From: Dictyobacter aurantiacus
Lineage (GTDB): Bacteria; Chloroflexota; Ktedonobacteria; Ktedonobacterales; Ktedonobacteraceae
NCBI RefSeq assembly: GCF_003967515.1
Contig: NZ_BIFQ01000002.1
Coordinates: 1,674,001 to 1,738,000 of the forward strand
Direction: 5' to 3'
DNA length: 64,000 nucleotides
This document shows, piece after piece, positions 53,001-61,147 of this stretch. Numbering within the stretch: the stretch's first letter is position 1; the number at the start of each line of letters is the position of its first letter. The notes below the pieces were generated by a model. That model had not been told where the DNA came from. It saw nothing but the letters and a program-made list of their open reading frames with translations, and did no database searches. The position numbers were made by a program, and so were the translations under genes.

Positions 53001-53500
53001 ATGATCTCTTCAAAACCTTGGAGCAGATGGGCAATAGGCTGCTGGTCGAAATCATGAGGCCAGACTAGTTCGCAGCCACGGCGCAGAGCACGCAGAATGG
53101 TGTAGCCCAATGGTTCACGTTGGGCCGTCGCCACCGCGCGCAACAATCCTTTGTCGGATAGCTGATCAGTGATCGTCTCGATGAATGGATGGTGTGGGCC
53201 GAGATAGTGTTTTAAAATCGATTGAGCGTTGTGTTGAAGCGGATCGGACTTGGGCGCGACCAGGGCGGCGAGAAAGTGGGCGAACGCCGATTTGCCAGTG
53301 CCATAAACGCCCGTAATAGTCCAGGCTCGAACGGCGTTATCGGTGACTAAGGCGCGCAGAATATGCTCACTGGTATCCAGGGCCCACGACGTTGGGATGT
53401 AGCCAAGGACACTCTCGGTCAGTGAGAGGTCACGCTCCAGATTGATTGATCGATTATATCGTCGCTTTAAAGAAATAACGTCAGAGAGTTTTTGTTCCAT
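50003..53500 (-). CDS. sspC: Large BrxC-like P-loop ATPase (SspC-like)
   Basis: The 1165-residue protein has Walker A GVYGTGKS at 64-71 and Walker B ILLIIDELGKG at 193-203, with an N-terminal YIPTSWALDTSEHILRALVT block. The rest is helical with a conserved-looking YGMKKGAIPLLLAAVLLY near residue 800. In SspABCD systems the C protein is a large ATPase related to BrxC/PglY of BREX. It is flanked by sspB (14 bases upstream) and sspD (3 bases downstream), consistent with the B-C-D core. It is large enough to be a remodelling ATPase acting on DNA or partner proteins. Confidence 0.83.
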   Translation of the reverse strand: MEQKLSDVISLKRRYNRSINLERDLSLTESVLGYIPTSWALDTSEHILRALVTDNAVRAWTITGVYGTGKSAFAHFLAALVAPKSDPLQHNAQSILKHYLGPHHPFIETITDQLSDKGLLRAVATAQREPLGYTILRALRRGCELVWPHDFDQQPIAHLLQGFEEIMEEDQKVSNQEIIQCIQQAAKETQRGILLIIDELGKGLEYAAWHQESDDLYLLQQLAELPATEHAPKIAVLGLLHQSFAEYAQNLTKTQRNEWSKIQGRFEDIPFTATNDHMLHLLSQAIDHAHDTDLLPFLDSWATSWQKTLHSHDIHQERLTIEEFSSIYPLHPLAALTLPILCSRYAQNDRSLFTFLTSQEPYSFTSFLQTTPLQGERPTTLKLHRIYDYFMEAASVSHSAKASTQRWVEIQGRISDAQHLESDLVQALKTIGILNLVDTVGTLRATPQLVLLALSEDPNDLQEAQRWTQAIEMLVQRGLVTHRKQLDELRIWEGSDFDIEQATAAAVEKEQASLASLLTQAYPLSPIIAQRHSYTTGTLRYFERRYISDYNELAQIKPTSPDSDGVIAYWLGEQLPTQCPPSTTNGKPFVLLAGKNIEKLASVSREVAALVTIDATSPQLQSDGVARREVRQRLTQTRRLLIDLLEQSFLSGKEEVPCLSNGDLLHLRTLKDFQQHLSNLCDQVYPKTPVLWNELINRREITSQGAKARRELLEAMLRNAHLERLGLEGNGPETSIYLSLLNHSGIHRYSDGQWSFAEPKEPTILGVWKAIEQFCLDARTKPETLDQLYAMLEAPPYGMKKGAIPLLLAAVLLYHKDDVSVYQDGTFIPLLGAEHFELLVKQPGRFAVKHFEIAGLRTQVFKELALLLRRPQSSSTVSATRNNTVLSIVKPLIHFGNSLPAYTVKTKQLSPEAMAIRDAIRDAREPDELLFTTLPQACGLVPISAQEAHDDTQAQQLKEILIRSLQELQLAYDRLLEKCKYLLYNTFTVHSDISKIREDLRVRAQYLKDNCIERQMRSFLFAAINDAADERDWLEALLMVVADKPVASWTDDDVTRFEVRLSDLARRFIHLEAIKKEVYQQPAGFEARRITVTQPDGYESNHIVWLNHEHQAQIEKLVESILHTDFIQDNEQLQQELVAALVERIYQPTTQQHSSHRAPQTGKEA

Positions 53501-53514
53501 GATTCTACTTCTTG

Positions 53515-54525
53515 CTAATCGTGTTGATAATATTGATTTAAAAGCGCGTCAGCCAGCATGGCAGGGTGCTGTGTAAAAGCAAGTTGAATAATGCCAGCTG
53601 TATTTGACAGCGAGAGACGTTGATCCGATTGCGCTACCTGCTCAATGGCGTCGATCAGAGTGCTTTCTGTAAGCTTGAAAACCATACCCGGACTCCCCTC
53701 TTCATACATGAGGCGGGGAATCGACATCGTGCGTTCGCCTTTGCCAACCTGTTCGGCAAACTCTAGGCAAGCAGCTACGATAATCTCAGGGGGGAGCGTA
53801 TTTTTATAGCCTACGTGGAATGAATAATGCTTGCCATCGCTTTCAGGCTGGATCAACCCCAGCGTAGTAAATGGGCTATCGAGCGCCTCTTCAAGTGAAT
53901 TGGAACGTGACTTGAGGCCAGCATACATATGCAACAAGCAAGAAATATCTTTTTGCAGCGATGATATCGCTACATTACTTTTGGGAAATTGTTGATGAAC
54001 GTATTCATCTAACGCATTAGTGAGGCTCTCAGAAGAGAACTCTGCCCGTTTAAAACACGTGAAGGTAAAATACCAGGTCGTCGCCATGCAGGATGGCTTG
54101 AGCAGATACCAGTGAAGCAACCAGAGAGATGCGGGATCTTCGAGATAAGGATCCCAACCATCATCAGCCAACAGGTGCGCTCCAAAGGGAGTGGGTGCAA
54201 TCTCTTTATTGCGCGTATTCTTCTCCTGAGTCTCTGCTAGCACTTTGAATGCCGCACACCAATAGCGAATGGAGCGTACCATATTTTTACCAACCCCAAG
54301 GATGGTTGTGGCATCGTCTTTCAGAAAGATATTGCTATTCTGTTGAGAGCGGTCAAAGCCTTTTTTTATCCATCCAGAGCGTGGGTGAAAGGTTTCGTGA
54401 CGGGCAAATGCCGCCTGTGGATGTTGCGTCACTGTGGATGAAAGCTCTGCCTTTTGTGAGGTATCTTCAAGAAAGCTATTTTGAATATGTATGGGATTTT
54501 TTGTCAACTGCGCATCAGCAGACAT
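53515..54525 (-). CDS. sspB: DUF4007 protein (SspB-like nickase)
   Basis: DUF4007 proteins of SspABCD loci (SspB) are reported DNA nickases that open the strand for sulfur insertion. ATG 54525 has AAAAGGAG 7 bases upstream; the start at 54582 adds unrelated residues. The 336-residue product contains the family's N-terminal segment FARHETFHPRSGWIKKGFDR and LGVGKNMVRSIRYWCAAFKV, then APTPFGAHLLADDGWDPYLE. The length is normal. It is the first gene after the insertion block, so its promoter, if separate, lies in 54526-54790 or within the insertion sequence. Confidence 0.88.
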   Translation of the reverse strand: MSADAQLTKNPIHIQNSFLEDTSQKAELSSTVTQHPQAAFARHETFHPRSGWIKKGFDRSQQNSNIFLKDDATTILGVGKNMVRSIRYWCAAFKVLAETQEKNTRNKEIAPTPFGAHLLADDGWDPYLEDPASLWLLHWYLLKPSCMATTWYFTFTCFKRAEFSSESLTNALDEYVHQQFPKSNVAISSLQKDISCLLHMYAGLKSRSNSLEEALDSPFTTLGLIQPESDGKHYSFHVGYKNTLPPEIIVAACLEFAEQVGKGERTMSIPRLMYEEGSPGMVFKLTESTLIDAIEQVAQSDQRLSLSNTAGIIQLAFTQHPAMLADALLNQYYQHD

Positions 54526-54790
54526 CTGTGTCTCCTTTTTATAATAAGGGAGCATTGAAGTAGAAAGAATAAGAAAAAGCACCCGCGAAATACGGTACTC
54601 ATTTATGGAATATGATTAACAATGAAACAATATTCATTATTAATCGCTTATTGTATAGTATTTGTAATTGCTATAAGTTCAATAAGAGTACAAGTGATCG
54701 CCTTTTCTTGGCAGATGCTATCTTAACAGATTAGCTATATAAATATCAAGGAGCAGTCTTCTTGATTTCTGTGGGTCTGTCAAATATTTT

Positions 54791-56501
54791 GGCTCTTCCG
54801 CACTTTCCGTGCTGGGCTTGCAACCCCTATTCGTAGAAAAAGATGGAGGGAAATTGTTTTGCCTCCAATAAAATCATGAATGAGGTGCTCCTTCTTGCCA
54901 ATGCTTCCGTTCTCGTTATCCGGTTTTGCCATTCAACACATCACACATATCAGGGAGATCCTAACTATTACGGCCTGTGCCACTAGTCCCACAGCGGCTT
55001 GCCCATCTTGCCAACACGTTTCGTCTCATATCCATAGTTATTACACACGCTCACCACAAGACTTGCCGGTCAGCGGTCACATTGTCCAGCTTGTTTTACG
55101 AGTGCGGCGTTTCCGCTGCTTGAATCACACTTGCCAGCGACAAACCTTTGCCGAACGCTTGCCTAGTCTTCCCGTTTCAGCCCGGCAAACGACTCGGTTA
55201 GCAACATTGCTGGATGGCATCGCTGTTGTTCTCAGTGGACAAGCAGGCTCACGACTCACCGAGCAATTAGCCATGCCAGTGAGCGCCGATACACTTCTCC
55301 GACGAGCCAAAAAGAAGGCCCCACCGTCACCAACGCCCCGAATCCTGGGTGTGGACGATTTTGCTTTTCGACGCGGGCGCACCTATGGGACGATCCTCAT
55401 CAATTTAGAAAGTCACCAACCAGTTGATGTGCTGGAAGATAGGAGCGCAGAAACCTTTGCCGACTGGCTCAGGAAGCATCCAGGCGTCGAAATTATCAGC
55501 CGAGATCGTTCCAAGGACTACCTACGTGGGGCAACTGAAGGCGCACCACAAGCCCAACAAGTCATAGATCGCTGGCATCTGTTAAAAAATCTTCGGGAAG
55601 CTGTCGAGCGATTTCTCAGTCATACCCAAATGCCAGAGGAGGTAAGAGCGGAAATCAGCTTGACGATTGCGCCGCGTCAGAAGAGAACCAGTGGCGAGCG
55701 AGCTCGCTCCGAGGGCTCACGAAACCGACGCCTGGCACTCTACAATCAGGTGGTGGAGTTATCCAAGCAAGGAGGGACTATTCAGGGGATCGCCAGACAA
55801 CTCCAGATCAGCCGGCAAACGGTTCGCAAGTTTGTTCAGGCCTCCACTTTTCCTGAATTTCAGCGAGTTCCTCGCACCAAGAGCGCGATTGACCCATATC
55901 GCCCATATCTGCAAGAGCGTTGGGAAGCAGGATGCCGCACCATCGACCAGTTATGGAAGGATGTGCAAGAGCGTGGATTTACTGGTAGTTGGATGATGGT
56001 CTACCGCTGGGTTCAACTTCAACAGGACGAGAGAGCTGAGGCAGCCGACCAAACGCAACAAAACACGCAGACGAGAACAAACAAACTGGCTCCGCGCCAT
56101 CTTGCCTGGCTGTTTCTTCACAATCCTGAACATCTGGAGAAGCAAGAACGAGAGGCCCTTGCTCTGCTGCGAAAAGTACCAAGCATCGAAACAGCCTATG
56201 GATTAGTCCAACAATTTGTCGTGATGCTCACAGTGCACAACGCCAAACCACTGGATACCTGGCTCTGGGACTGCCAACTGAGCGGGATTAGCGACCTGGT
56301 GACCTTTGCTCAGGGCTTGGAAAAAGAAGGTTCTGCTCTCCACGCAGCGTTCACTCTTCCGTACAGCAATGGACCTGTCGAAGGAAAAATAAATAAATTG
56401 AAATATATAAAGCGATCCATGTATGGGCGAGGTGGTTTCCCGCTCTTACGCCAAAAGGTTTTGAAAGCTGGATGATGGAGCACGGAAAGTGCGGAAGAGC
56501 C
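54791..56501 (+). mobile_element. ISL3-family element, copy 1
   Basis: The 1711-bp element is bounded by inverted repeats beginning GGCTCTTCCGCACTTTCCGT and flanked by the 8-bp duplication AATATTTT (54783-54790 and 56502-56509). Copy 2 at 57797-59507 has the same length and an identical transposase in the opposite direction. Size, ends and 8-bp duplication fit ISL3. Confidence 0.93.
54880..56475 (+). CDS. ISL3-family transposase
   Basis: The 531-residue protein has an N-terminal zinc-finger region (CPSCQHVSS and CLNHTCQRQT) and a DDE core with ILGVDDFAFRRGRTYGTILI (Asp), ISRDRSKDYLRGATEGAPQA (Asp) and SNGPVEGKINKLK (Glu). It also has an HTH (GTIQGIARQLQISRQTVRKF) typical of ISL3 enzymes. It is intact and, as a translated product, identical to the copy at 57823-59418. 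The ATG at 54880 lacks a strong ribosome site; the ATG seven codons later (54901) is possible. Confidence 0.93.
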   Translation: MRCSFLPMLPFSLSGFAIQHITHIREILTITACATSPTAACPSCQHVSSHIHSYYTRSPQDLPVSGHIVQLVLRVRRFRCLNHTCQRQTFAERLPSLPVSARQTTRLATLLDGIAVVLSGQAGSRLTEQLAMPVSADTLLRRAKKKAPPSPTPRILGVDDFAFRRGRTYGTILINLESHQPVDVLEDRSAETFADWLRKHPGVEIISRDRSKDYLRGATEGAPQAQQVIDRWHLLKNLREAVERFLSHTQMPEEVRAEISLTIAPRQKRTSGERARSEGSRNRRLALYNQVVELSKQGGTIQGIARQLQISRQTVRKFVQASTFPEFQRVPRTKSAIDPYRPYLQERWEAGCRTIDQLWKDVQERGFTGSWMMVYRWVQLQQDERAEAADQTQQNTQTRTNKLAPRHLAWLFLHNPEHLEKQEREALALLRKVPSIETAYGLVQQFVVMLTVHNAKPLDTWLWDCQLSGISDLVTFAQGLEKEGSALHAAFTLPYSNGPVEGKINKLKYIKRSMYGRGGFPLLRQKVLKAG

Positions 56502-56508
56502 AATATTT

Positions 56509-57789
56509 TGTGTAAACTCCTTGTTTCATTGGGGAAATCGATCCCCAAATTCGATGGCAAAACGATTGAGGGCAGGTTTCCACTCGCGAATGGGCATGGT
56601 TCACTTCTTCGCCACCGTCTGGATGGCCAGGTACATCACTTTAAAGACCGACTCATCCGATGGGAAAATCCGGCGATTCCGCGTCATTTTGCGTAAGGTC
56701 ATATTCACTGACTCAATGGCATTGGTCGTGTAGATGGCCTTACGAATATCCTGCGAGAAGGCAAACAAGGGAATGATACGGCTCCAACGTGCACGCCAAG
56801 TAGCGCTGATGGTGGGATACTGCCCATCCCATTTTTCCGCAAACAGCTCCAGATTCAGCTCCGCTTCCCCTTCTGTACTCGCGGTGTAGATCAGCTTGAG
56901 ATCAGCCGCCACTTCTTTGGCATGTTTGTGAGACACGTAGCGTAGCGAATTGCGCACCATATGGACCATACACAGTTGCACGCGGGTCTGCGGGAAGACG
57001 GTTTCCATTGCCTCTGGTAGCCCAGTGAGCCCATCAACACAGGTCAGAAAAATGTCTTTGACGCCTCGGTTTTGTAGCTCAGTGAAGACGGAAAGCCAGA
57101 ATTTCGCCCCTTCATTCTGCGTAATCCACATGCCCAGCAACTCTTTGTGTCCCTGCATGGTCACTCCTAAGACGAGATGCAGGGCTTTGTTGATCACCCG
57201 TTGGTTTTCCCGGACTTTCACCACTAGACAATCCACGTAGACAATGGGATAGACCGCTTCGAGGGGACGAGACTGCCACTGGCGCACTTCATCACTCACG
57301 GCGTCGGTCACACTGGAGATCAAGGTCGGCGAGATCTCAACCCCATACATCTCCTGCAATTGGGCCTGGATATCCCGAGTCGTTAACCCATGGGAGTACA
57401 GGATCAGGATTTTTTCATCCAACCCTTCCAGTCTGGTCTGATGTTTCTTGATCAGCTGGGGTTCAAAGGAGCTTTCTCGATCGCGAGGAATGCTAAGCTG
57501 AAGGTGGCCTTGCTCTCCCTTTACGGTTTTATTGCTGCTTCCATTGCGGCTGTTGGTGACGCCTTCCTCCTTGTGCTCATGCTTGCCATAGCCCAGATGC
57601 GTCTGCAGTTCCGTCTCCAGGCATCGTTCGATGATAGCTTTAGTCAGTTGTTTGAGCAGTCCTCCCTCTCCCAAGATCTCCTGAGGATCAGCACACTCGT
57701 TGAGCAACTCGTCGATCAATTCTTTGCGTATGGTCATATTCTTCCTCTTCCTTCCACTTCTTCTCTTTATCCATTGTGACCACTACACA
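56509..57789 (-). mobile_element. IS256-family element between the two ISL3 copies
   Basis: The 1281-bp unit has ends TGTGTAAACTCC and the complement TGTGTAGTGGTC. Removing both ISL3 copies by eye leaves AAATATTT on both sides, an 8-bp duplication as expected for IS256. Each ISL3 copy sits exactly at one of its junctions, in the shared AT-rich sequence. So the order of events was IS256 first, then the two ISL3 insertions (inference). Confidence 0.75.
56526..57737 (-). pseudogene. IS256-family (Mutator-type) transposase with a nonsense codon
   Basis: The protein shows the IS256 pattern: IVYVDCLVVKV (first Asp), a middle FLTCVDGLTGLPEAMETVFP (second Asp) and TTNAIESVNMTLRK (Glu). After 378 residues it ends at TGA (56601-56603), but the same frame continues for 25 codons (TMPIREWKPALNRFAIEFGD) to a second stop at 56526. 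The family normally reads KKWTMPI at this place, so TGG has become TGA. The truncation removes the conserved end, so the enzyme may be inactive. The core catalytic residues remain. Confidence 0.85.
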
Positions 57790-57796
57790 AAATATT

Positions 57797-59507
57797 GGCT
57801 CTTCCGCACTTTCCGTGCTCCATCATCCAGCTTTCAAAACCTTTTGGCGTAAGAGCGGGAAACCACCTCGCCCATACATGGATCGCTTTATATATTTCAA
57901 TTTATTTATTTTTCCTTCGACAGGTCCATTGCTGTACGGAAGAGTGAACGCTGCGTGGAGAGCAGAACCTTCTTTTTCCAAGCCCTGAGCAAAGGTCACC
58001 AGGTCGCTAATCCCGCTCAGTTGGCAGTCCCAGAGCCAGGTATCCAGTGGTTTGGCGTTGTGCACTGTGAGCATCACGACAAATTGTTGGACTAATCCAT
58101 AGGCTGTTTCGATGCTTGGTACTTTTCGCAGCAGAGCAAGGGCCTCTCGTTCTTGCTTCTCCAGATGTTCAGGATTGTGAAGAAACAGCCAGGCAAGATG
58201 GCGCGGAGCCAGTTTGTTTGTTCTCGTCTGCGTGTTTTGTTGCGTTTGGTCGGCTGCCTCAGCTCTCTCGTCCTGTTGAAGTTGAACCCAGCGGTAGACC
58301 ATCATCCAACTACCAGTAAATCCACGCTCTTGCACATCCTTCCATAACTGGTCGATGGTGCGGCATCCTGCTTCCCAACGCTCTTGCAGATATGGGCGAT
58401 ATGGGTCAATCGCGCTCTTGGTGCGAGGAACTCGCTGAAATTCAGGAAAAGTGGAGGCCTGAACAAACTTGCGAACCGTTTGCCGGCTGATCTGGAGTTG
58501 TCTGGCGATCCCCTGAATAGTCCCTCCTTGCTTGGATAACTCCACCACCTGATTGTAGAGTGCCAGGCGTCGGTTTCGTGAGCCCTCGGAGCGAGCTCGC
58601 TCGCCACTGGTTCTCTTCTGACGCGGCGCAATCGTCAAGCTGATTTCCGCTCTTACCTCCTCTGGCATTTGGGTATGACTGAGAAATCGCTCGACAGCTT
58701 CCCGAAGATTTTTTAACAGATGCCAGCGATCTATGACTTGTTGGGCTTGTGGTGCGCCTTCAGTTGCCCCACGTAGGTAGTCCTTGGAACGATCTCGGCT
58801 GATAATTTCGACGCCTGGATGCTTCCTGAGCCAGTCGGCAAAGGTTTCTGCGCTCCTATCTTCCAGCACATCAACTGGTTGGTGACTTTCTAAATTGATG
58901 AGGATCGTCCCATAGGTGCGCCCGCGTCGAAAAGCAAAATCGTCCACACCCAGGATTCGGGGCGTTGGTGACGGTGGGGCCTTCTTTTTGGCTCGTCGGA
59001 GAAGTGTATCGGCGCTCACTGGCATGGCTAATTGCTCGGTGAGTCGTGAGCCTGCTTGTCCACTGAGAACAACAGCGATGCCATCCAGCAATGTTGCTAA
59101 CCGAGTCGTTTGCCGGGCTGAAACGGGAAGACTAGGCAAGCGTTCGGCAAAGGTTTGTCGCTGGCAAGTGTGATTCAAGCAGCGGAAACGCCGCACTCGT
59201 AAAACAAGCTGGACAATGTGACCGCTGACCGGCAAGTCTTGTGGTGAGCGTGTGTAATAACTATGGATATGAGACGAAACGTGTTGGCAAGATGGGCAAG
59301 CCGCTGTGGGACTAGTGGCACAGGCCGTAATAGTTAGGATCTCCCTGATATGTGTGATGTGTTGAATGGCAAAACCGGATAACGAGAACGGAAGCATTGG
59401 CAAGAAGGAGCACCTCATTCATGATTTTATTGGAGGCAAAACAATTTCCCTCCATCTTTTTCTACGAATAGGGGTTGCAAGCCCAGCACGGAAAGTGCGG
59501 AAGAGCC
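57797..59507 (-). mobile_element. ISL3-family element, copy 2 (inverted)
   Basis: The 1711-bp element has the same terminal repeats as copy 1 and the 8-bp duplication AAATATT preceded by A (57789-57796 and 59508-59515). That duplication is the reverse complement of copy 1's duplication, because both target the same AT-rich motif at opposite ends of the IS256 element. Confidence 0.93.
57823..59418 (-). CDS. ISL3-family transposase, copy 2
   Basis: The translated product is identical over all 531 residues to the transposase at 54880-56475, with the same zinc-finger, HTH and DDE motifs. Identity of the two copies points to recent transposition within this locus. Both are intact, so the element should still be able to move. 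Confidence 0.93.
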   Translation of the reverse strand: MRCSFLPMLPFSLSGFAIQHITHIREILTITACATSPTAACPSCQHVSSHIHSYYTRSPQDLPVSGHIVQLVLRVRRFRCLNHTCQRQTFAERLPSLPVSARQTTRLATLLDGIAVVLSGQAGSRLTEQLAMPVSADTLLRRAKKKAPPSPTPRILGVDDFAFRRGRTYGTILINLESHQPVDVLEDRSAETFADWLRKHPGVEIISRDRSKDYLRGATEGAPQAQQVIDRWHLLKNLREAVERFLSHTQMPEEVRAEISLTIAPRQKRTSGERARSEGSRNRRLALYNQVVELSKQGGTIQGIARQLQISRQTVRKFVQASTFPEFQRVPRTKSAIDPYRPYLQERWEAGCRTIDQLWKDVQERGFTGSWMMVYRWVQLQQDERAEAADQTQQNTQTRTNKLAPRHLAWLFLHNPEHLEKQEREALALLRKVPSIETAYGLVQQFVVMLTVHNAKPLDTWLWDCQLSGISDLVTFAQGLEKEGSALHAAFTLPYSNGPVEGKINKLKYIKRSMYGRGGFPLLRQKVLKAG

Positions 59508-59719
59508 AAAATATTTTACAGACTCATTTCTGTTCCCCCTTCATTAAGAAAAAATGATGGTTTGAATTCTTTTTTTTTCTATTGATACGTGTTTTTTGTA
59601 GTCAATACTTTTGAAAAAGTTACTAGTGTGAAATGGAAGATCAGCGAAAATATCAGCTCGTAGATAGTACTTCTTCCTGATAAGGATTGGGTTACACTTT
59701 CTTGGTGTTTACGTGCCTG

Positions 59720-61147
59720 CTAAATAGCTGCTACATCAATGAACGAGGGTTTATATTCTGGATCCATGATGGTTAGCTGGTCACGTACTAGCTGCCGTAA
59801 CGAAGCTGCTGGACGTAGACAATAATTTACCAACTCATCTTGACTTACCTTTAAATCGGGGAAGAGTAGTTTTAAATAACCAGTGGCTAAACGAATGATA
59901 GCATTCCTATCTCGAACATCATTCGTCCCAATAATTTTTCCATGTGCTTTGATGTAGTCTTCATATCCTGCGGTATGTCGTAAGGTATGAAGTATGTCTC
60001 CAAAGAAATCAGCTTTAAAGCCTATCTGTTTTGATATAGAGCCTTCTTCAATCCTTGGTAGTTGCCAGCCAGGCACTATTCCATGTATGCGATCGATAAA
60101 AGCTGTCTCTCGTAAAAAATCCGGCAGATTTAAGAAAAGATTTTCAAAACGCGGATTGCCATCGGCTGCCAGTGGTATATTAGCGAGCATGACGATACCT
60201 GCTGTAGCCGCGTTTTTTTGTTTGCCCCCGCGTGAAAAGCTTCCTGATTCCAGGTAATCTTTAAGCACTCCAATGACTTCGTTTGGATTATCAAAAGAAA
60301 GGGATTGTGCTTCATCGAAAACGACAACGTCAAATCTTGTCAGCAGCCCTGATTGATTGGTGGCATTGTTATGGAATAAAACCGCAGCAGTAACTTTTCC
60401 TCCCGAGATTAAGCGTACGTAGCGCGATAAATTGAGGTACACAAACGATTTTCCTGTACCCTTTGGGGCTAATTCTATTAAATTGACACGCTCTTGAACA
60501 ATTGGGATGAGGCGTGTAAGCAGGAGCATCATCTGCTCTGGTGTATAGAATGTGGGGTTGTATCCCATGCTGCTTATAAGCAGATCTCTCCATTCTTCTA
60601 ATGTGAAGTGTTGGCGTTGCTCACAAAAGAGGTCAAGATCAATAGTTGCCGCTTGCATTGGACGAAAGTCAACCATACGTATTTGTCCAAACGGATTCTC
60701 TTTCCCATTAGGGGACTGATATTCCAGGCGACCAACGCCCCAGACACCGCCATTGAGTAGAAGAGGATAATTTTCAACAATATATGATTCGATGGTTGCT
60801 CTATTTTCGTCCAGACAAGGGATTTTGAGAATATATTCATCTGTGCGAAGATTTACCTCCACACTATATGTATCCAGAATGAGAAGCGTTCCGCCATTTT
60901 TTAGTTTAGATTTTAATTGTTCTTTCTGATCCTTCAATGGCAAGTGCTTATTAACAAAATCCCTCATCTTTTGCCGTGCTGCTGCATCGACTTGCCCATC
61001 TGTTAAATAACGTGAGACAATCCACTCACTGACGTACATAGGGACGCTTTCGGTTCCGATGCTTGCCTTACGAACAAGGTCTTTGTTTACGCACACATCA
61101 CTATAATATTTGAGTGCTTTTTCTTCGAACTGTAGTGTCATTATCAT
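59720..61147 (-). CDS. brxL: BrxL-like AAA+ protein of BREX type
   Basis: The 475-residue protein has a helical N-terminal region and an AAA+ core: Walker A APKGTGKS (227-234), Walker B VVVFDEAQS (275-283), plus the BrxL-like RLIPIVQERVNLIELAPKG leading into it and IHGIVPGWQLPRIEEGSISK after it. I recognise the core as BrxL. The C-terminal Lon-protease-like half found in long BrxL proteins is not visible, so this is a short form. Its ATG overlaps the pglZ stop (ATGATA), so they are coupled. It is the last gene before the insertion block. Confidence 0.78.
   Translation of the reverse strand: MIMTLQFEEKALKYYSDVCVNKDLVRKASIGTESVPMYVSEWIVSRYLTDGQVDAAARQKMRDFVNKHLPLKDQKEQLKSKLKNGGTLLILDTYSVEVNLRTDEYILKIPCLDENRATIESYIVENYPLLLNGGVWGVGRLEYQSPNGKENPFGQIRMVDFRPMQAATIDLDLFCEQRQHFTLEEWRDLLISSMGYNPTFYTPEQMMLLLTRLIPIVQERVNLIELAPKGTGKSFVYLNLSRYVRLISGGKVTAAVLFHNNATNQSGLLTRFDVVVFDEAQSLSFDNPNEVIGVLKDYLESGSFSRGGKQKNAATAGIVMLANIPLAADGNPRFENLFLNLPDFLRETAFIDRIHGIVPGWQLPRIEEGSISKQIGFKADFFGDILHTLRHTAGYEDYIKAHGKIIGTNDVRDRNAIIRLATGYLKLLFPDLKVSQDELVNYCLRPAASLRQLVRDQLTIMDPEYKPSFIDVAAI

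Noticed and set aside
54783..59515. A composite transposon moved as one unit by the two ISL3 copies
   Set aside because: Each ISL3 copy has its own 8-bp duplication and the outermost flanks do not form a shared duplication, so separate insertions explain the structure.
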